The notes under the pieces were generated by a model that made no database searches, was not told the DNA's origin, and worked only from the letters and a program-made list of their open reading frames with translations. 9,224 bases of DNA from Deltaproteobacteria bacterium (GTDB lineage Bacteria > Bdellovibrionota > JACOXK01 > 2-02-FULL-40-11): NCBI GenBank assembly GCA_016193165.1, contig JACPST010000169.1, positions 1-9,224 on the forward strand. The letters run 5' to 3'. The position numbers and the translations under genes are program-made. Of the stretch, positions 1-6,747 are shown in pieces. Each line of letters opens with the position of its first letter. Position 1 is the first letter of the stretch.

Positions 1-449
1 ATATAGTCCGATCCGGCCTTGAATTCAGGAGCAAGCACATTGATTTTCCCTTTTAATAAGGGGGCGGAGATCAAGGTTATTTCTGAGAGAGGCGCAGCTT
101 CTGCTTGGGCTATTGCATAGGCGCTGCTTACACTATCTCTGAGAAAGGATCGTATATGAGACCCTATGGATTTTAGATGATCTCGGCTAGAATAATTTTC
201 TATTTTTTGTTGAGATATTTTCTCGCTTAAAGAAGCTGTTAGATCGAGGGGAGACAAAAAAGGGTAAGAAGATGTTTGGTATTCTTTAAAAACATATTGA
301 TAAAATTGAGATATTTCCCCTCGTTCTATATTTTTATGCATTTGAAAATCTGTAATCTTTAAGGAGGAAGTCTGCGCGAAACCTCTTGGAGTCAAAAACA
401 AAGCTATGAGGGTTAAAAAAAATGTTCTTTTAAAAATAGGATTCATCAT
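1..449 (-). CDS. Secreted protein of unknown function, N-terminal part only (3' end beyond the window)
   Basis: An open frame of 149 codons runs without a stop from an ATG ATG pair (449-444) to the left edge, so the C-terminus is missing. The N-terminus is a typical Sec signal peptide: a K-R n-region, a hydrophobic stretch (FFLTLIALFL), then a probable cleavage site after RGFA, just before QTSS. The mature part visible is polar and mostly helical-looking, with no motif I recognise. An AAGGA (454-450) touches the first ATG and lies 3 nt from the second, so translation probably starts at 446; 449 is given as the outer limit. The gene is transcribed in the same direction as the rpoZ unit but is separated from it by about 200 bp and a hairpin, so it is probably a separate transcript. 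Function unknown. The coding call rests on the signal peptide, the ribosome binding site and the long open frame. Confidence 0.7.
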   Translation of the reverse strand, partial: MMNPIFKRTFFLTLIALFLTPRGFAQTSSLKITDFQMHKNIERGEISQFYQYVFKEYQTSSYPFLSPLDLTASLSEKISQQKIENYSSRDHLKSIGSHIRSFLRDSVSSAYAIAQAEAAPLSEITLISAPLLKGKINVLAPEFKAGSDY

Positions 450-534
450 TCCTTTTTAAATGCAAGCTAAATGCCAAAATAAAACACGCTGCTATTTTTT
501 AAGTCTTTGATTTTACTTGTTTTTATTTTAATCT

Positions 535-557
535 GTTTAAGCCTTAGTCCCTTAAAC
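535..557. repeat. Inverted repeat GTTTAAG-N9-CTTAAAC, possible operator
   Basis: Perfect 7-bp arms (535-541 and 551-557) flank a 9-nt centre, inside the AT-rich gene-free stretch 450-652. A related CTTTAAAC occurs at 566-573. On the minus strand the repeat lies just upstream of a TAAAAT box (530-525), about 80 bp before the start of the secreted-protein gene. This is where a repressor or activator site could sit. There is no convincing -35 box, and AT-rich DNA produces such repeats by chance, so the regulatory role is only a guess. Confidence 0.25.
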
Positions 558-642
558 TACCTATACTTTAAACAAGTTGACGTTTTTTGTCACTTACTTC
601 TTATTTATCGGTTGATGAGGGCTATTCTTGAATTTGGACGAT

Positions 643-665
643 TCCCCTGCCTTTAAGGCAGGGGA
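643..665 (-). terminator. Strong hairpin around the DUF721 stop codon, possible terminator or mRNA 3' end
   Basis: A perfect inverted repeat has 9-bp arms TCCCCTGCC / GGCAGGGGA (643-651 and 657-665) and a 5-nt loop that holds the TAA stop of the DUF721 gene (655-653). The stem is GC-rich in an AT-rich neighbourhood, so it is unlikely to be accidental. No T tract follows on either strand, so it is not a classical intrinsic terminator. It could mark the end of the rpoZ operon transcript or protect its 3' end. Confidence 0.45.
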
Positions 666-952
666 GAGTCAATTCTAAAGAGAATATCTTTGAGGTTGAT
701 ATGTAACTTTTCTTTAACTTTTTCAATGAGTTCCAGCTTCATAAATTGAAGCTGGGTTAACCAGGTAGAATTTGAAACTCCAATGGTTAGAACAAGATTT
801 TGAAGTTTTAAGGGGTGACATCTGTGGGAAAGTTTTGGGCCGACGACTGCCGGCCAATGTGTCCAAATACGATATTCTTTGAGCTTAGAACTCCATCCTT
901 TTTTTGAAAAAAAATGTTCGAGGACGGCGTGAACCGACTCTGGCTTGTTCAT
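653..952 (-). CDS. DUF721 / DciA-like protein
   Basis: This small 99-residue protein matches the DUF721 pattern. An N-terminal helix is followed by W-x2-VVG-x2-L-x2-H-x2-P-x-K-L (about residues 33-50), then a strand with a hydrophobic-x-V-x-S-x2-W-x2-Q-L core (about 55-68), and helices ending in a predicted nucleic-acid-binding-like region. DciA, the best studied member, loads the replicative helicase DnaB in bacteria lacking DnaC or DnaI. Many DUF721 proteins are called DciA-like without proof, so the helicase-loader role here is inferred. The length fits the short, single-domain form. The ATG at 952 overlaps the rpoZ stop (ATGA). Only a purine-rich AAAAAAGA stretch precedes it and there is no good Shine-Dalgarno sequence, so it is probably translated by coupling to rpoZ. 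Its stop lies inside the hairpin at 643-665. Confidence 0.8.
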   Translation of the reverse strand: MNKPESVHAVLEHFFSKKGWSSKLKEYRIWTHWPAVVGPKLSHRCHPLKLQNLVLTIGVSNSTWLTQLQFMKLELIEKVKEKLHINLKDILFRIDSPLP

Positions 953-1158
953 GCAGAGTCTTTTTTATCTTCATTCAAAAAATAGACTTTTCCCGCGGCA
1001 ATTTCCCGTAGGGACATGACTGCGGGCTTATTGCCGGTGGTAGGGATGAGGGCTTCCGATCCCTTTAACAATTGTTTTGTTCTTTCTGTTGCCAGAATAA
1101 CAAGTGAAAAACGATTATTGACTTTTTCTAAACAGTCTTCAACCGTAACTCTCGCCAT
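949..1158 (-). CDS. rpoZ: DNA-directed RNA polymerase omega subunit
   Basis: This 69-residue protein begins [20 protein letters not shown], the hallmark start of the omega subunit, followed by the helix with the conserved A-x-E-R-x-(K/R)-Q-L pattern and a short acidic tail (NEDKKDSA). Omega helps fold and assemble the beta' subunit and in many proteobacteria forms part of a ppGpp-binding site. The length is normal. The start is well supported by a near-perfect Shine-Dalgarno sequence 5 nt upstream. In many proteobacteria rpoZ sits next to gmk or spoT; here its partner is a DUF721 gene, joined by a 4-bp overlap. It is divergent from lptE, and about 95-130 bp between them must hold promoters for both; I see none there that is convincing. 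Confidence 0.95.
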   Translation of the reverse strand: MARVTVEDCLEKVNNRFSLVILATERTKQLLKGSEALIPTTGNKPAVMSLREIAAGKVYFLNEDKKDSA

Positions 1159-1163
1159 AAATT

Positions 1164-1170
1164 CCTCCTT
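1164..1170 (-). promoter_or_regulatory. Ribosome binding site of rpoZ (AAGGAGG)
   Basis: The minus strand reads AAGGAGG, then AATTT, then ATG. This is a near-perfect anti-16S match at normal 5-nt spacing and fixes the rpoZ start at 1158. It is the strongest Shine-Dalgarno sequence in the window and shows that the organism uses standard SD-led initiation. Confidence 0.85.
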
Positions 1171-1288
1171 ACTGCAATTTTAGCTTTTCGCTTTTTTCTA
1201 TACGACATCTATCAAAGGGGCGCTTAAAAAGCAACCTTAGCTTTGTCATTGAATGTTGGAAATGGCTATGCTATTTTTCAATCTCACT

Positions 1289-1816
1289 ATGAAAATAAGA
1301 GCCGCTCTTTTAGGGATGCTGTGTTTATCTGGCTGTGGCTATCATTTTTCTACGGTCAAAGATTATCTTCCGGGAGGTGTCAAAAGTATTTTTATCCCTA
1401 CCTTTCAAAATCATACCAAAGAAGCTGGAATTGAAAATACTTTTACCTCCGCATTAAGAAATGAATTTATTAAAAGTAAAGCTATACAGGTTGTAGATCC
1501 TGACCAAGCCGAAGGAGAAATTATAGGTAAAGTGACGCAGCTTTCTTTGGAAGCGACGTCTCATCAAGAAAAAAATCTAGAAGAACGAGGAACAAAGATT
1601 TTAGCCAGAGAATATAGCGCAACTGTTACAGTTGAAGTTTCTTTGCTCAGGAAAAAGGATCGAAAAATTCTTTGGAGTCGAACGCTCTCGGATTCCAGAC
1701 GTTATTCTTCAGCGGAAGATTTGTTGGCGAATGAAACAAAACAAAGAGAAGCATTTGATAAAATTTCTGTGTATCTGATGGAGCAAGCGCATGATCAGAT
1801 GTTTGAAGATTTCTAA
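1289..1816 (+). CDS. lptE: LPS-assembly lipoprotein LptE
   Basis: LptE plugs the LptD barrel in the outer membrane and helps insert lipopolysaccharide on the cell surface. From the ATG at 1289 the protein has 175 residues. It opens with a lipoprotein signal (K-R n-region, short hydrophobic core) and a perfect lipobox L-S-G-C with Cys16, directly followed by the family hallmark GYHF. Next come a PGGVKSIFIP-like strand and the E-N-x-F-x3-L-R-x-E-F helix typical of LptE. A long strand-rich middle and a final helix (FDKISVYLMEQAHDQMF) complete it. The frame is open up to 1253, with further ATGs at 1262 and 1268. I prefer 1289 because it gives a compact lipoprotein signal, though no Shine-Dalgarno sequence precedes any of these starts. 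holA begins right after its stop. The lptE-holA pairing is common in Gram-negative bacteria. Confidence 0.88.
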   Translation: MKIRAALLGMLCLSGCGYHFSTVKDYLPGGVKSIFIPTFQNHTKEAGIENTFTSALRNEFIKSKAIQVVDPDQAEGEIIGKVTQLSLEATSHQEKNLEERGTKILAREYSATVTVEVSLLRKKDRKILWSRTLSDSRRYSSAEDLLANETKQREAFDKISVYLMEQAHDQMFEDF

Positions 1817-2797
1817 ATGATCACTCCTTTTGAAGATCTTTTAAGTCAGCTTAAAAGAAAAATAGAGCCTTTATATTTTTTTAATGATGAATCTCATTTT
1901 TTTTCTGATGTGCTCATTGAAAGAATTAAAAAACAGGTTTTGCCAAAAGCAACTTCAGAAAATACCTTTTTATATTATGGCTCTGAGTTTCGTTTAGAAT
2001 CTTTTTTAGAACAGGTAAAAAACGTTTCTCTTTTTTCTTCCAAAAGACTTTTTATTTGTAAAGAAGCTGACCGATTTTCTAAGGAAGATCAAACAGAGAT
2101 TCTATCTGTTATTGAAGCTCCTTCTTCTGGAAACTATTTTATTTTTGTTTCTTATCAAAAACCTTCTCATGATATTTTTAGATTTTGTAAAAAAACAGGT
2201 TGTGTCTTTGAATTTAAAAAGCCGTATGATTCTAAAATGCCCTATTGGGTCAATTGGATTGCCAGGGAACATAATCAGTTCATCGAGCCTCAGGCTGTGA
2301 TGCTTCTGCTGGAAAAAGGCGGCACAGATCTTCATCAGGTTCAAATGGAAATGAATAAGCTTTCTTTATATGTGGGAAAGAAGTCTAAAATTGAAGCGGC
2401 GGATGTCAAAGAACTTTTATATTCAACCCGCTCGCATTCTATCTTTGAGTTAACCAACGCGATTGGCAATCGAAAAAGGAGAGAAGCGTTAACCCTTATA
2501 GAACAGCTTCTTTTGGAGGGAGAATCTGAGATTTTTATTTTTTCTATGCTTGTGCGATTTTTAAGGAATCTTTGGAAAGCGCTTGAGTGGAGAGCTTCTA
2601 AATCTGACGCGGAAGTGCAAAAGCTTTTAGGCCTGCATCCTTTTTTTTGGGAAGAATTTAGACGGTATCGTGACTTAGCGGTACGGTGTCCTTTTGAAGA
2701 GATTTGGAAAAAAGCTTCCCAAGTCGATGTTCTTTTAAAAACCACATCTGTCGATAAAAAGAATGTTTTGTATCGCTTTGTTGCTGAAGTTTGTTAA
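1817..2797 (+). CDS. holA: DNA polymerase III subunit delta
   Basis: Delta is the clamp-loader subunit that opens the beta sliding clamp during replication. The 326-residue length is normal. An N-terminal nucleotide-fold domain begins with YFFNDESHFF (residues 20-29), the equivalent of the family's 'hGxE' motif. It is followed by a strand (NTFLYYG, 49-55) and the motif LFSSKRLFICKEADRF (72-87), the usual 'sLFs.rRlv.v...d.f' signature near the clamp-binding element. A small lid domain and a helical C-terminal collar (ELTNAIGNRKRREAL, then IFIFSMLVRFLRNLW) complete the three-domain layout. Delta lacks a working ATPase site, and no Walker A motif is seen here. The ATG directly follows the lptE stop (TAAATG) with only weak SD-like purines, so translation is probably coupled to lptE. 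The codons are strikingly AT-rich. Confidence 0.92.
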   Translation: MITPFEDLLSQLKRKIEPLYFFNDESHFFSDVLIERIKKQVLPKATSENTFLYYGSEFRLESFLEQVKNVSLFSSKRLFICKEADRFSKEDQTEILSVIEAPSSGNYFIFVSYQKPSHDIFRFCKKTGCVFEFKKPYDSKMPYWVNWIAREHNQFIEPQAVMLLLEKGGTDLHQVQMEMNKLSLYVGKKSKIEAADVKELLYSTRSHSIFELTNAIGNRKRREALTLIEQLLLEGESEIFIFSMLVRFLRNLWKALEWRASKSDAEVQKLLGLHPFFWEEFRRYRDLAVRCPFEEIWKKASQVDVLLKTTSVDKKNVLYRFVAEVC

Positions 2798-2805
2798 GTG
2801 GGTAA

Positions 2806-2823
2806 TCCCTCAGTTTTGGGGGA
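2806..2823. terminator. Weak hairpin between convergent holA and rpsT, possible bidirectional terminator
   Basis: TCCCTCA (2806-2812) can pair with TGGGGGA (2817-2823) through a GTTT loop, with one G-T wobble. It fills the 31-bp gap between the ends of two convergent genes, a natural place for a shared terminator. No T run follows on either strand, so the call is weak. Confidence 0.3.
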
Positions 2824-2828
2824 ATACG

Positions 2829-3131
2829 TTAGCCTAATGTATTTACTTGTAGCGTTAGACGAGAAATTTTCCTGGATGCATTTCGGTGGTGAATGAGTTT
2901 TTTTTGCGCGGCTCTATCAATCAAAGAAACAGCCTGAGCAAGAGCTTCTTTGGCTGAATTTGTGTCTTTTTTAAGGATGGCAGCTTTTATTTTTTTAATG
3001 GCCGTAGCAACAGTTGCTAGAGCAGCTTTATTGTGAACTCTACGCGCCTTATTTTGGTGATTTCTTTTGATCGCGGACTTATGCCGCGTTTGCTTGATTT
3101 TCTTCTTTTGCTGTTTTTGTGCTTCTGCCAT
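2829..3131 (-). CDS. rpsT: 30S ribosomal protein S20
   Basis: S20 is a primary binder of 16S rRNA in the body of the small subunit. The 100-residue product is very basic and made of long helices. It carries the family pattern: a lysine-rich start (QKQQKKKIKQ), S-A-x-K-R near residues 19-23, R-x2-N-K-A-A-L, then A-x-K-A-I-L-K-K-like helix segments, and K-x-L-I-H-x-R-x-A-S-R-K-I-S-R near the end (about 78-92). The length is slightly above the usual 85-95. The start at 3131 gives the standard N-terminus, but there is no normal Shine-Dalgarno sequence; the nearest GAGG lies about 17 nt upstream, inside the end of the preceding gene. The gap to that gene is only 9 bp, so rpsT may be co-transcribed and coupled, or have a promoter inside it. 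Confidence 0.95.
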   Translation of the reverse strand: MAEAQKQQKKKIKQTRHKSAIKRNHQNKARRVHNKAALATVATAIKKIKAAILKKDTNSAKEALAQAVSLIDRAAQKKLIHHRNASRKISRLTLQVNTLG

Positions 3132-3140
3132 GGCTTGGAT

Positions 3141-3845
3141 TTATTGAGCTACCTCAAAGACGTCTCGCATATCATAAGGGATACCCTCTAATTCCGCATT
3201 GGCGAGATCTTCTTCATGAATGCGTGCCGCGCCAAGAGGTGGATTGGTTGTGGCTACATTCCAGTTAAAGGAGACAAAATACCCGCCGTTATCTCCATTT
3301 GATTGAGGAATGCGTGTAATAAATCCAATATTTCTTCCTGCGTTATCTGAAATAGGAAGTGTAAGTTGAACATCGGGTTCTTTACTTTTGGTAGGAACAA
3401 AAATTCCAGCAACTTCTAGTCCCAAATAAAACACAATATTATTTCGCTGAGGGACGGCCAACGCAACAGCGGGAAGCTTTCCATCGGCAATTTTAGGAAG
3501 AGGACGTCCGTCAGGTAATGTTCCGGGGTCTCTTAATCTAAAAGGCGGGTTATCAAATGCTTTTGCAGGGACAGATAAAAATACAGAAGCAGGGGTATTG
3601 CCTGCTTGAGGGATCAGTTCTACAAAAGAACCTTCTAAGTCAGGGATATCGAGTTTAATTCCTACGAGAATTTCTTGACCTTTTAAAGGGATGGAAAGGG
3701 TTACAGGATCACCAAATGTGAGTTTTACATCTGGAAGTTTTATTTTGGGCGCAAACCAATTACATTTTTCAGCTCCACCAAAAACAAAAATCAGACTAAT
3801 GATCGCCATCAGTCGAACCGCTTTAAAGATATTTTGTGAGCCCAT
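3141..3845 (-). CDS. Exported protein of unknown function
   Basis: From the ATG at 3845 the product has 234 residues. It has a basic n-region (FKAVR) and a hydrophobic core (LMAIISLIFVFGG, about 12-24), so it is exported. A cysteine follows (GGAEKC, residue 27), but the preceding AEK is not a normal lipobox, so a lipid anchor is doubtful. The mature part looks strand-rich, with repeated short amphipathic strands and many prolines (KLPDVKLTFGDPVTLSIPL). The C-terminus is acidic. I recognise no family. The frame extends upstream to a TTG at 3911, but that lies within the TTGACA box, so 3845, with an AAGGGGGGG before it, is the better start. It precedes rpsT by 9 bp and diverges from another exported-protein gene at 3926. 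Confidence 0.72.
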   Translation of the reverse strand: MGSQNIFKAVRLMAIISLIFVFGGAEKCNWFAPKIKLPDVKLTFGDPVTLSIPLKGQEILVGIKLDIPDLEGSFVELIPQAGNTPASVFLSVPAKAFDNPPFRLRDPGTLPDGRPLPKIADGKLPAVALAVPQRNNIVFYLGLEVAGIFVPTKSKEPDVQLTLPISDNAGRNIGFITRIPQSNGDNGGYFVSFNWNVATTNPPLGAARIHEEDLANAELEGIPYDMRDVFEVAQ

Positions 3846-3849
3846 TAAG

Positions 3850-3864
3850 CCCCCCCTTTTTTTT
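3850..3864 (-). promoter_or_regulatory. Homopolymer ribosome binding site (A8 G7)
   Basis: On the minus strand eight A (3864-3857) are followed by seven G (3856-3850), then CTTA and the ATG at 3845. The G run serves as the Shine-Dalgarno element. Runs of this kind slip during replication, so its length, and the spacing to the start, could vary between cells. That consequence is inferred. Confidence 0.5.
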
Positions 3865-3880
3865 GAATAAAATATGATGT

Positions 3881-3911
3881 TATATATGCTTGCATACGAT
3901 AGGAGTGTCAA
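3881..3911 (-). promoter_or_regulatory. Candidate sigma70-type promoter for the exported-protein gene (and possibly rpsT)
   Basis: A perfect -35 box TTGACA lies at 3911-3906 on the minus strand. The best -10 match is TATATA at 3886-3881, with a 19-bp spacer, longer than the ideal 17. A start about 7 bp downstream would give a short leader carrying the G-run ribosome binding site. The -35 box is only 15 bp from the divergent start at 3926. Confidence 0.45.
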
Positions 3912-3925
3912 GTAGAAAATAATGT

Positions 3926-4450
3926 ATGAAGATCGCTGTTTTTGCTTTTATTTTAAACGTCGTTTCATTTCCTCTTGCCGCTTCAATTCCATGGGCGGGA
4001 GATTTTTTTTGCTTAAAGAATTTGCGGCAACGTGTGATCGTGGATCCCTTAGTGGTTTCAGAAGCCCAAACTCTTCACTTTTTTGTTTCGGTGTATAAGC
4101 CTTTGGTCACAGACAGTAAAGGACAAGGTCAAGGAATTCATGTCAGATTTTATGTGGATGTTCCTCAAGACATTTTTTTTCCCATGCATTATGTTCGAGA
4201 TGAAGGAAATAACGATGTGTATCGTTTTGAACTCAAACCCGGGATGTTAAAGCCCGGCCAATATCGTTTTGGCATGGCCGTTTCAGATGAGCCTGTTTTG
4301 GAAGGAAATCATTGGTCCCAAAATAATTTTTATTGGGTGACAAAAACAAGTTACGGCTATACCAATTCCTCATACCCTAATCACGAGTGGATCAATTCTT
4401 TTCGGACCTTAGAAGTCATCGAAGATCATACGCTAGAAAATAAGAAATAA
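3926..4450 (+). CDS. Small exported protein of unknown function
   Basis: The 174-residue product starts with a clean Sec signal peptide (MKIAVFAFILNVVSFPLAAS), with probable cleavage near residues 19-20. The mature domain is strand-rich and rich in aromatic residues, with a segment KPGMLKPGQYRFGMAVSD (about 103-120). This resembles the edge-strand pattern of an immunoglobulin-like or carbohydrate-binding beta-sandwich, but no family can be named. Two cysteines at most are seen (one near residue 29). A TAA at 3920-3922 in the same frame rules out an earlier start, so 3926 is the first possible ATG. The only SD-like AGGAG (3901-3905) is about 20 nt away, too far for normal use. The gene diverges from the exported-protein gene at 3845 and converges on the GH15 gene. 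A secretion-related partnership with either is possible but not shown. Confidence 0.68.
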   Translation: MKIAVFAFILNVVSFPLAASIPWAGDFFCLKNLRQRVIVDPLVVSEAQTLHFFVSVYKPLVTDSKGQGQGIHVRFYVDVPQDIFFPMHYVRDEGNNDVYRFELKPGMLKPGQYRFGMAVSDEPVLEGNHWSQNNFYWVTKTSYGYTNSSYPNHEWINSFRTLEVIEDHTLENKK

Positions 4451-4467
4451 GTAATTGCCCCATCCTG

Positions 4468-6747
4468 TTAATAATCTTTGTATCGTTGATAGACGATGGG
4501 GATCAGATCAAAAGGGCTTTGATCTGCTTTGGAGCGCAAAAGTTTTAAATACTCCGCATGGGTCCAAATGAGTGGTGTGGCAGAGCCTGTGCCTTCTCCA
4601 ATATGCGCGCCTTGATCCCATACTTGCTCTGGGAACAGATGTCCTTCATTGGCAAAATTTTCGAGAGTTCGAATGTAGGTGTCAAGCGTGCTGGAAATAA
4701 TTTTGGGATTCGCTTTTCGTTTTAAAAGAAGAGCCAATTCATATTGAGCTCGTTCAGCTGTTAAAAAAGTCCAAAGCCGTCCTTGGCCTTCTTCTCCATA
4801 GCCATCATATAAATAGCGATACCACGCGGGACCCAAGGGAGTTATGATTTTTGTTTTTTCGTCTAGCTCTGGAAGAGAGTCTAAAATAAATTCATTGGTG
4901 GCAGAACGAACACCGTATCGTACCAATTCTAAAAATCCACCATCCATTATTTCTTTTTCCATGTAAATGCCGCTTGCATTGGCCAGTGCAATTTTTTTTG
5001 TGTCATTGGGATCCCAAATCGCCAAATAATCGGGCTCTAGCTTCGAGGTGAGACTGGCTCCATCTAATCGAAGATAGTATTTTCCATTTCCCCATATTCC
5101 AGAAGTCGTAAAGGTCCAAGCTTCAACATTGTCTCCAGGAGTTAAGCTCCACTGATCCGCCGTCTGAACCCAAAATTGCGACGCTTCTTGATCCCCTTTG
5201 GCCAGCGCCAAATCAGAGGCGCAAATCAATGCTGCAATTTCTGCGGCAACGGTCGAAGGAGAAATGCCATAATTTTCTTCCCACCGTTCTTGTTCGCTCC
5301 ACGGCCCTGAGGTTGCAATTAAATGCGCCGCGGATTCAATCATGGGCCAATATTCATCGAGGTTTAACTCGCCCACCTGCCACAAGTGCCAGGCTAAAAT
5401 AATCGGAAAAGCCGCTTCATCCATTTGAAGTCCTTGCCAAAAAGGCTCTCCATCTACCCACGTGTTTTGAGGAAACGCGCCTTGTTTGGGAATCACGCGG
5501 GGAGCAAAATTCCATGTTCCTGCTTCATCTCCATATTGTATTTTTTTTAAAAATCGAAGACAGTTTTTAGCGGTGTCAATGTCATGAACGCTTAAGAAAG
5601 CTCGCGCGGTATGGAAAAGATCGCGAGGCCACACCAAATGATAGCCTCCTGTGCCGCGCGTAGTGGAATAAAGTTGAAGATTGAAGTTATTTCCTTCAAA
5701 GTTATCTCCCCATGGGATAGAGAGAGAAGCCACAATGGCCCCTTCATAAGTTTTGTCTTCATGAGCTTTTAAAAGAATGGTAGAGGTATAAAATTCTTTA
5801 CCTTGATCTTGAGAAAAGGGAGAGAGATCTAAAAGCTTATTAAAATAAGAATGCCATTCTTGACTATATTGGCTTTTGAGTTTTTCAGCGTTTTCTTGAA
5901 GGGCTTTTTGAGTAGTTTCTGCAGTTTCTTTGGGGGTAAAGCCAAATCCTAAAGCTACGGTTAAAGAAAGGGAGTCTATTTTAGGGAGTTCTCCGACAAA
6001 ACGAATGTGGCCATTGGAGGCGCTGTCATAAAAGTTGGTGATGGAAAAATTTTTCTTAAGTTGCGTGAGACCATCTGAAACGCCAGAAAACCCAACTGAA
6101 GAAGATACAAAAGGGATGGATGTTTTTAAAACTTGAACATGGTTTTCTTCTTGCGCCATCCAGGCTTGATCCATAATTTTTCCATGATCTCCAAAGCCCC
6201 CATTGAGCGCGCGAGGATTATGACAAAGATAAAAGGTTAAGGCGGAGACATGAGATTGAATCTCATACTGAATAAAAACAACGTTTTTTTCAGGATGTGT
6301 GAAAAAAGTTTTTATAAGGGTGTAGCGATTTTGAGTGTCTTGAGTGATGACACGAAAAATCGGAGCTTTGGGGCTCAGCCATTCTATCGTGTGGATGCCA
6401 TTTTTTTCTTCTTCTAAAAACGTTTTACCATCGGTAATGAGGAGTTGGGTACTTTGGGTTTGAGCCGTGTCAATGGTGGGAAAATAGGTCTCTGTTAAAA
6501 CGCCATCTGCCAGCGTAAACCACACGCGGGAAATGGGGGCTGTCCGAGAGTGGGGAGAGTATCTTCCATCCAGATCATACGCTTCATAGGATGTGCCAAT
6601 TCCCATTTTTTGAGCGGAAGCCCAATGGGGAGGAAGTCCTGGCCGGCCTGGCGCTTCCAAAGCCCAGGCTAATTGCCAAGTCATTTGAAAGACAAGAACA
6701 AGAGCCATCCAATGAAGGGTCGTCGACCCAAGCCAAAAGAATTTCAT
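4468..6747 (-). CDS. Secreted GH15 glucoamylase / glucodextranase-like enzyme
   Basis: Inverting GH15 enzymes release beta-D-glucose from non-reducing ends of alpha-glucans (glucoamylase) or alpha-1,6-glucan (glucodextranase). The 759-residue product has a signal peptide (hydrophobic MALVLVFQM core, likely cut after LAWA, about 29). A strand-rich N-terminal domain of the glucodextranase/bacterial glucoamylase type follows (about 40-300), then the (alpha/alpha)6 barrel (about 315-740). Barrel landmarks: GGYHLVWPRDL (367-377), QNTWVDGEPFWQGLQMDE (427-444), ERWEENYGISPST (487-499), with Glu490 the expected general acid, and LFPEQVWD (704-711), with Glu707 the expected general base. Both catalytic residues are present, so it should be active. 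No extra binding module follows. The start overlaps the permease stop (ATGA) and lacks a Shine-Dalgarno sequence. Its DNA looks less AT-rich than holA. The exact substrate cannot be read from sequence. Confidence 0.9.
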   Translation of the reverse strand: MKFFWLGSTTLHWMALVLVFQMTWQLAWALEAPGRPGLPPHWASAQKMGIGTSYEAYDLDGRYSPHSRTAPISRVWFTLADGVLTETYFPTIDTAQTQSTQLLITDGKTFLEEEKNGIHTIEWLSPKAPIFRVITQDTQNRYTLIKTFFTHPEKNVVFIQYEIQSHVSALTFYLCHNPRALNGGFGDHGKIMDQAWMAQEENHVQVLKTSIPFVSSSVGFSGVSDGLTQLKKNFSITNFYDSASNGHIRFVGELPKIDSLSLTVALGFGFTPKETAETTQKALQENAEKLKSQYSQEWHSYFNKLLDLSPFSQDQGKEFYTSTILLKAHEDKTYEGAIVASLSIPWGDNFEGNNFNLQLYSTTRGTGGYHLVWPRDLFHTARAFLSVHDIDTAKNCLRFLKKIQYGDEAGTWNFAPRVIPKQGAFPQNTWVDGEPFWQGLQMDEAAFPIILAWHLWQVGELNLDEYWPMIESAAHLIATSGPWSEQERWEENYGISPSTVAAEIAALICASDLALAKGDQEASQFWVQTADQWSLTPGDNVEAWTFTTSGIWGNGKYYLRLDGASLTSKLEPDYLAIWDPNDTKKIALANASGIYMEKEIMDGGFLELVRYGVRSATNEFILDSLPELDEKTKIITPLGPAWYRYLYDGYGEEGQGRLWTFLTAERAQYELALLLKRKANPKIISSTLDTYIRTLENFANEGHLFPEQVWDQGAHIGEGTGSATPLIWTHAEYLKLLRSKADQSPFDLIPIVYQRYKDY

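Noticed and set aside
578..592. TGAC-N7-GTCA as a separate hairpin or terminator
   Set aside because: Only four base pairs, so too weak to report as its own feature.
1253..1288. Longer lptE start at 1253 or 1262
   Set aside because: It cannot be excluded, since no start has a good ribosome binding site. The ATG at 1289 gives the most typical short lipoprotein signal before the lipobox cysteine.
1159..1288. Promoters in the rpoZ-lptE divergent gap
   Set aside because: Promoters must exist near here, but every -35/-10 pair I tried matched poorly or was badly spaced, so none is annotated.
1243..1434. 63-codon open frame overlapping the start of lptE in another frame
   Set aside because: It overlaps the lptE lipoprotein signal and shows no ribosome binding site or family features.
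2341..2745. 134-codon open frame on the strand opposite holA
   Set aside because: It lies wholly within a well-supported holA, has no ribosome binding site and gives no recognisable protein: an antisense shadow.
3846..3911. Upstream extension of the exported-protein gene to a TTG at 3911
   Set aside because: It would start inside the TTGACA box, lacks a ribosome binding site, and would put 22 residues in front of a good signal peptide.
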